In this document: positions 58,234 through 64,000 of the stretch, in pieces
How the letters are laid out: every line of letters starts with the position of its first letter
Numbering within the stretch: position 1 is the stretch's first letter
Assembly: GCF_022539315.1 (NCBI RefSeq)
Contig: NC_066327.1
Span: forward strand, 62,001 to 126,000
Direction of reading: 5' to 3'
Source: Serinus canaria
Lineage: Eukaryota > Chordata > Aves > Passeriformes > Fringillidae
Length of the DNA: 64,000 nt
Translations under genes and position numbers: made by a program
Notes under the pieces: generated by a model
Database searches by the model: none
Told to the model about the DNA's origin: nothing
Seen by the model: only the letters and a program-made list of their open reading frames with translations

Positions 58234-58830
58234 GGCAGAATAACTGTTCACTTAGAGAAGAGTCTGGAACTACTGAAGCTTCACCATTCAGTACCTGATC
58301 CTAAGTACCCCATGAAACTCTTCAGTTTCATTGCTTGATGGGGACTTTTGAGTCGTGTGACTGTAATTTTTGTTTTGCTCTTTAAAGATGCCAGCTTATC
58401 TAGATACGTTTTCATAATGATCAGCCTTTGAGCCACTAAGCAAAGTATGCCTCAGTTTTGAAATGTTACTCTTTTGCAGATCAGAGAGGCAGTAGAATCT
58501 GGAGTAGATTTGGTGTAATATATAACTGTTGAGCTGTAAATTTCTGCTAGTACCCCAAAGAGTAGTCATGTGAAATGCAAACTTCTGTCATTGCAGTTTT
58601 CTTTTACATATACCGTTTTTTCACCTGTTCTTTTTGCATGCAGTTGAATGGCATTGTAGATATTTTCCCTTGCAACTTACAGCCTAAATGCCTTTCTGAA
58701 ATGAATCGTGCAGTAGGAAAGTCACTGAAGTGAGAAAATACAGAGAACAAGAAATTAGTGCAAAATCAAATTCTGCAGAAGAGATTAATTGGAACAGAAA
58801 GAAGAAAATAAGATAACTCTGGTCCCAACT

Positions 58831-58920
58831 GTCTAGGAAAGGCAAGATTCCTGTTTGTTTCTGTTTTCTTCTCCTGTCTAGGAAAGGCAAGATTCCTGTT
58901 TGTTGCTGTTTTCTTTTCCT
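58831..58920. repeat. 45-bp direct tandem duplication
   Basis: GTCTAGGAAAGGCAAGATTC and following bases at 58831-58875 are repeated at 58876-58920 with two differences. It immediately precedes the hairpin at 58922. Confidence 0.92.
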
Positions 58921-58921
58921 G

Positions 58922-58973
58922 TTTTCTTTTCTGTTTATATGCAGCCAAAGCTGCATATAAACAGAAAAGAAAA
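58922..58973. repeat. Perfect 24-bp inverted repeat with 4-base loop
   Basis: Left arm 58922-58945 (ends TTATATGCAGC), loop CAAA, right arm 58950-58973 (starts GCTGCATATAA); the arms are exact reverse complements. It could form a DNA cruciform or an RNA hairpin. Whether it is transcribed or processed is unknown. Confidence 0.93.
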
Positions 58974-61079
58974 AATTACTGTTTTCATGATTACCAAGAA
59001 GTACTGAAATAGAGGCGAACATAGCCTTCTTTAATCTCTGCTGAAAACTCAGTGTTAGTTCTGCTTATATCCTCAACCACATCCATAGTTTCAATGGAAC
59101 TGGAGAGCAAATTAATTTTATTTAAACAAAATGTGTCATGTAGCCCACTTGTAACTTCTGCCAAAGCTAATCTGTTTTCATATTATTTGCAGTTGCATAA
59201 TGAGATGTGCAGAGAGGGTTGGGAGGTGGATGTGGGGAAATTGTAATCTGTATAAATATGTTATTACAGTGAAGGATTGCTACCGACAGTCATCAAACAC
59301 TAAATACTCCCTTTAGTACTACATTTACAGATAAGAGGGTCACGAGTTTCAGTTTTAGCTGCATATTTGGATCTTGAGACTCTTGGAGCAGTCAGCAGAT
59401 TAGTGCTGCACCATCAGTTCAAGAAACTGTTTTTAATTTTATTTTTCATTCTGAAACAGAAAAGATGGCTAAACATCAAGTTTTGTTGTTTATCTTTTAA
59501 ATTTTATTTTGCCAGAGTGCAGTATATGCAAATCCCTTTCATCACTTTGAAATACTGCTTTATTTTGATATTTCTTCAGATTCCTCTTGGTTGTCTTCCT
59601 CAAATGTCCATATTTTTATTGATCATAAACATTTCAAGGGTAATAAATTGCTCATCATTCTTATATCAGTTAGGCAGTGAACTTGATATTACAGTACAAG
59701 AGATAATACTAAATGCAGGTAATGTTAAAGAATTTACCAATAAACTAAATTTTATCATCTTTTTCCACAACTGCATGATTTTAGGAGGGACCGGGAGAGG
59801 TTGGCTGTTAGGTGAAGGTATTTGTAAATTACAAGGCTCAGTGTCTTAAATGAAAGAAAGAAGAGCAGTAACAGGATGAGAATAATAGCCTTTGAAAAAT
59901 AGACTTAGGCAAGATTGAGAAGCTGTGTATTTGTTTGGGAAGATAATATTAAGAAAGCTGGCAGCTGTTCGTGGGAGTGATCCTCCTTTTATGGTAAGAT
60001 AAGCACTCTATGAGACCAATACAAATGAAATAGTGGAAATATGTTAGGGTAAGAGCAGAAAGGACCAGGTGCAACATGAACTGTTTCAACTGGCAGGGGG
60101 ATTTAAGAGATGACAATAAAGGTAATGAAAATTCACTGTAAATAAAGACAATAGCTGAGGCCTATGCATTCTGAGTGTCTCAAGGCTAATTCTTCCTTTA
60201 GTCTTCAAAAACCAGTTTATGTGACCTGTTGCCTGACACAATTGCCATAGGAAAAGAGCAGCAAAGATTGCTCTATCTGTAAAATGGTGTGGGAAAAATC
60301 AAATTTCTAGGCCAACCAACCTAACATCCCTGAACAGATGGTTAATAGAATAATTAGGGGAAAACACCCAAATATTAGAGAGACAAGCCAACTTTGAAAT
60401 TACTTCCTTTACATCATTCCCTGCCCACCTAAACAACATTATACCCCTCCCCAGCTAGTCAGCTTTGATTAGTCAATAATAAGATGTGAAAAAACCCAAG
60501 CCAAACAAAAGAACCCCAGCTGTGCTTTCGTTAGCAGAACTTTCAGAGTAGGAATATTGAAAACAGAAGATGTAGTGCTGCTTTATTAGGTTTGTTTTGA
60601 AATCAAGGTATCTGACATTTTATAATCCAAGTAAGGAAATAATTTAAATCATGTAATTGAAATAGCTGTTAACAGCCCATTAAAAATTTTATTTAGTTAT
60701 GCTACCCAGATCTACTACCAGCTTAGTCTGTGCTGTATTGCTCTGGTTAGGTGTTTGTAGCTGGGGGAACTCCGTTTTTTTTACAGTTGCTGAGGTAAAT
60801 TAAATGAAATTGGAATTAGGATCATGACAGCTCTGTACAACTTTATAGAATAAATGTTCATATTCACTACCATACAAAAATTAGTACTGTTCATTTAGAA
60901 AGGTTAGAGGTTGCTTTTCTTTCTCTTGGTGATGTGTGAGTTCTTACAACTATTACAAGTGCTTTATGTGATAGTTTACTTGTGATAATTTTACTCTGAT
61001 ATTTTTCTATCCTTTTCCTAACCTTTGCTTATCCCCAGCTTGTCAGGGGTTGTGTGGACCATCTGGCAAGGTGCCTCAT

Positions 61080-61215
61080 GGTTTTATGGTTTTGTTTGTG
61101 GTGGTTTTGGTTTTTTGGGGGTTTCTTGTGTTTGTTTGGGTTTGTGGAAGTGATTTGTTTTGTTTTCTTACTCACTTTTTTTTGGTGGTGTTTTTTGTTT
61201 TTGTGATATTGTAAT
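61080..61215. repeat. T/G-rich low-complexity stretch
   Basis: Runs of TTTG, GGTTTT and TTTGTTTGGG without a fixed period. Confidence 0.8.
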
Positions 61216-62193
61216 ACTACCTAAACTGTGTTGCTTCCATCAAAAGAAATGTATTGCTCTTGTTTTGAGCTGTTACTCTGTGGAAAATTTGCCTCTTGAA
61301 AGTGTTATGATTTGGTTCCCCTGAGTAGAACTTGGAAAGCACTCTTGTGCTTTCACAACTGCCTAGATGGGCACCAGCCTGGTTTGCGTCTTCAGCTTCT
61401 AGAAAACACAAAGCAGATATTGACTGATAAATTCTGTCGGTCTTCTGTACAGAATTTTTTCTCTCAGCTGTGGTGAGACACATGCTAATGGTCTGATGGA
61501 ATTAATTGTGTCTTTTAGTGTCTGAGCTCTTGCATGCTGAAAAAAGCCTATGTTAATTTTTAGAATTTGTACCATCATTTTTCATAGTCAAGTAAATTCT
61601 TAATTTTTGATCTCATCTCTTTGACTACTGCAATCAGATGTCAGTGTCTGGTTTTTACACAGAACTGGGTTGAGTTGAAAAGATGGGGAAAAATAGAATG
61701 ACATGTTAGTTGTTAATTCTTCTTTTTAATTAACTTCTATAACTGATTTTTTTTTTATTTTTAATAGGCTTAAGTATATTGCTGTACAGTGGTGTGATTT
61801 GAGTCATGAAGTATTTTCACTGAGTCTTTAATTCTTTTTTTATATTGCTTTCCTGTAAAGTCTTGATATTTTAAAGCTTCATAAAATACTTCTACTCAAC
61901 ACCATCTAAGAGGCTTTAAATGTCACTGAATGGGTGATTTGCTACATTTCCATGTAGGTAAATTCTGTGCAACTGTGGACATAACGAGTGTTAACTTTCA
62001 GAATATAAAGTGACGGAACACGCATGTTGCTAATCTTGTTCCAAAAGAGCTACTGCAGGTTTTTATTCATAACTGTTAAAAAAAAATCCTGCTTTCCAGT
62101 GAAGAACCATCCGGGCATCAGACTTCTTGTAATGTTCCATTAATTGAACTTTTAAAAAAAGGTGTGAGACTACAGGAGTTCCTCATTTATTCA

Positions 62194-62214
62194 TTTTTTT
62201 TTTTTTTTTTTTTT
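62194..62214. repeat. (T)21 homopolymer
   Basis: Uninterrupted T run followed by AGGTCGCTGGGG; could be the A-tail of a minus-strand retroposed copy, but no body was recognised. Confidence 0.9.
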
Positions 62215-64000
62215 AGGTCGCTGGGGACATGGGAGCTTCATTTATTAGGTGTTCCAAAACCAATGGGACAAACCAATGTTTTCATAGTGCAAACTGGATC
62301 TGGAGTCTTCTTCTGTGTAGAATACCTAGCCTGTAGCCTGCCACCAGCTGTAGCTTGCTCAAGGGACAGGCTGTGGCTGTGCCAGCCATCCTGTGGCCTG
62401 CTGAATTATTTCACAGCCTGTGGCTAGAAATAGAATAGTAGGATGGCCTCTTCAGATGTCTGTTATGTGAGAAAAGATACACATTTTATAACTGACCTTG
62501 CCTGAAATGTTCCCTTCTTCTTTGCCTTGAAAAAGCAACAAAACAACCACCACCATAAAAACAAACCTTGCTTTAAACTCTCCTAAACTGTCCATTCTCA
62601 AGCTGCTCACCTACAAACACCAAGAGCAGGATTTTGGGGGGGTTTTTTTGTTGTTTAGTTTGTGGGTTTTGCTGTCCTTTTAAAAGCTATTTTAGCTCTT
62701 ATTTGCATTTCAGCCTCCTTACGTTTGACAGATTTATGCAGTACTTTTTTCATTCATGAAAGAGCACATTTATGAGATTAGAGTACATAGGTGAGGGTGT
62801 TACATGACCTTTATGGTAAAGGCTGTGGTTCTTATATTTCTATTGAAGATTTCCAGAACCTCTATAGTATTCATGTGCTATTTAGTCCAGGCAAAATACC
62901 TTGATGCTTTGGAAAGCAGCTCTTGGGCACAGTGTTGTGAGAGAATGTTTGGGGGAAAAGCCCACCAATAAAACAGTTTTGTCATGCAGATGCTGTATGT
63001 TTTGTGACATAAAATGCATTTTAGCTGTTACTCACTACTCTCTATTTAGGATTTTCTAATATCTTTAAGCAAACTTGATATTCATAATTTCAGAGCATGT
63101 ATAATAGTTTGGCCTTTTCAACAGTCTGTAATTCAAGCATGTTGCTAACACTCTTTATGTTTATTTGTATTACTATCTACTGGTGAAGCATCTGGTTTTT
63201 TATCCTCTTATATTATGCCTCACTTATGAGACTAATAGTGTGATATTATCCCTGCAGTTTATGGATTCCATTGCCTTAAATCCTGTTCTCAAGTCTGCCT
63301 CACCAGTTCAGTGTAATCTCTCTTCTATTTGCAATTTTTCTCTAGTTGTAGTAATATATGTTACATATTTAAATATACTAGTGCATATTTAAATGCCCTG
63401 GAAAAGCAACTGGTGCTTTATCTGTTAAAAAGACCAAACAGATTTGTGCTTTTCTGAAACCAGTTTATCATGTGATTTCTTGGAGGTAGATGTTCGAAAG
63501 ACAGGGATTTGATCACTTGAATTCAATGCCTCCTTGACCTATGCTCAAAATGAGGTATCACAACAGCCCTGACCTGAAGCTGCCACAGAGCCAGGAAGTC
63601 AGTTGTGAGTCAGTTAAATACTTGAGGTTTCTGCTAAAGTCAGCAGTAACACCACAGTTGACACCATTATTTCTCCTCATTGTGTTGTAAAAGGGATGAT
63701 CAGCATTCCTGAGCTGGTGCTTGGAATGCTGCAGGCACAGCACTCTGAGCAGCTTACAGAAGCAGCTCATGTTTGAGCCAAAATTTCACTTCACTTTTTT
63801 CATCTCCTCCGGTGACAGACTCAATCTTCTAATACAGTCTGCTACACTAAGACCAAAGTGTAGAATGTCCTGTGCATAAAGCACAGTCAGTAGGGCATTC
63901 TTAAAAGAACTCTATTCCTTTAGAAAACACAGAGGTGACCCGGGGGTGGCCATTTTGGGAGGAATAAAGCCACCTTGCACAATAAATTGGTTCCTAAGCT

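Larger units (their letters stand above)
51341..64000 (+). other. Inferred first intron of KCNIP1 (donor side)
   Basis: From the GTAAGG donor to the window end I find no further exon of the gene. Contents: unique AT-rich sequence (51341-54188, 55754-56691, 57070-57853, 58239-58830, 58974-64000), three LTR elements listed separately, simple repeats and a hairpin. Short frames in these stretches are at chance level. The long first intron of this gene in other vertebrates makes absence of exon 2 here unsurprising. Confidence 0.5.
58974..64000. other. Intronic or intergenic AT-rich DNA, nothing recognised
   Basis: Contains a T/G-rich low-complexity stretch (about 61080-61215) and a 21-base T-run (62194-62214). 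The last 120 bases carry two polyadenylation-like motifs (GGAATAAAGCC, ACAATAAATTGG) that might belong to an LTR cut by the window edge, but this cannot be judged. No exon was supported. Confidence 0.45.

Noticed and set aside
59367..59849. 160-codon frame in AT-rich DNA
   Set aside because: Hydrophobic composition is explained by T-rich sequence; no domain, start context or splice sites that I can support.
62164..62427. 87-codon frame after the T-run
   Set aside because: Opens with residues coded by the poly-T tract; no splice or homology evidence.

Overview
This is vertebrate, almost certainly bird (probably songbird/Passeriformes) DNA. It is repeat-dominated and has no bacterial-type gene organisation. 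The bird call rests on three things: several LTR families that I recognise as common in avian and songbird genomes, gamma-type endogenous retroviruses (ERVs), and one exon matching what I remember of the alternative first exon of KCNIP1 (Kv-channel-interacting protein 1). The family identifications come from memory of family sequences, not from a search.

Layout. 1-4906: the 3' half (RNase H, integrase, env, 3' LTR) of a decayed ERV on the plus strand (copy A). 4907-6891 and 15467-23116: satellite I, a 75-bp tandem repeat. 6892-15466: a full-length related ERV on the minus strand (copy B: LTR, tRNA-Arg-like primer site, gag, UGA-CUAG stop, pro-pol, env, LTR). It lies inside satellite I, flanked by a 4-bp target duplication that restores the satellite unit when the element is removed. 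23117-32976: satellite II, a very CpG-rich 30-bp minisatellite of about 330 units with kilobase-scale higher-order copies. 32977-33021: a short 9-bp ladder. 33022-40315: satellite III, an approximately 189-bp satellite split by a solo LTR. In total, about 35 kb of nearly continuous tandem repeat and inserted ERV.

40316-50700 is ordinary AT-rich DNA with many solo LTRs, two of them with perfect target-site duplications, and two pentanucleotide microsatellites. 51253-51340 is the probable coding first exon of KCNIP1 with a splice donor. The rest of the window is then its first intron, carrying three more LTR elements (one with a perfect 6-bp duplication) and a perfect 24-bp hairpin.

Functionally, the only credible host coding sequence is the 88-bp exon. 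The long open frames over the satellites exist because the unit lengths (75 and 30 bp) are multiples of three and lack stops. Most notable points: an immunoglobulin-V-like region at the start of the ERV surface protein; a Gag with an extra Cys-x2-Cys cluster and an exact UGA-CUAG readthrough context; ERV reading frames better preserved than LTR divergence suggests; a probable assembly gap-fill artefact in satellite I; and a 10-kb CpG-dense minisatellite about 18 kb upstream of a neuronal gene's alternative promoter.
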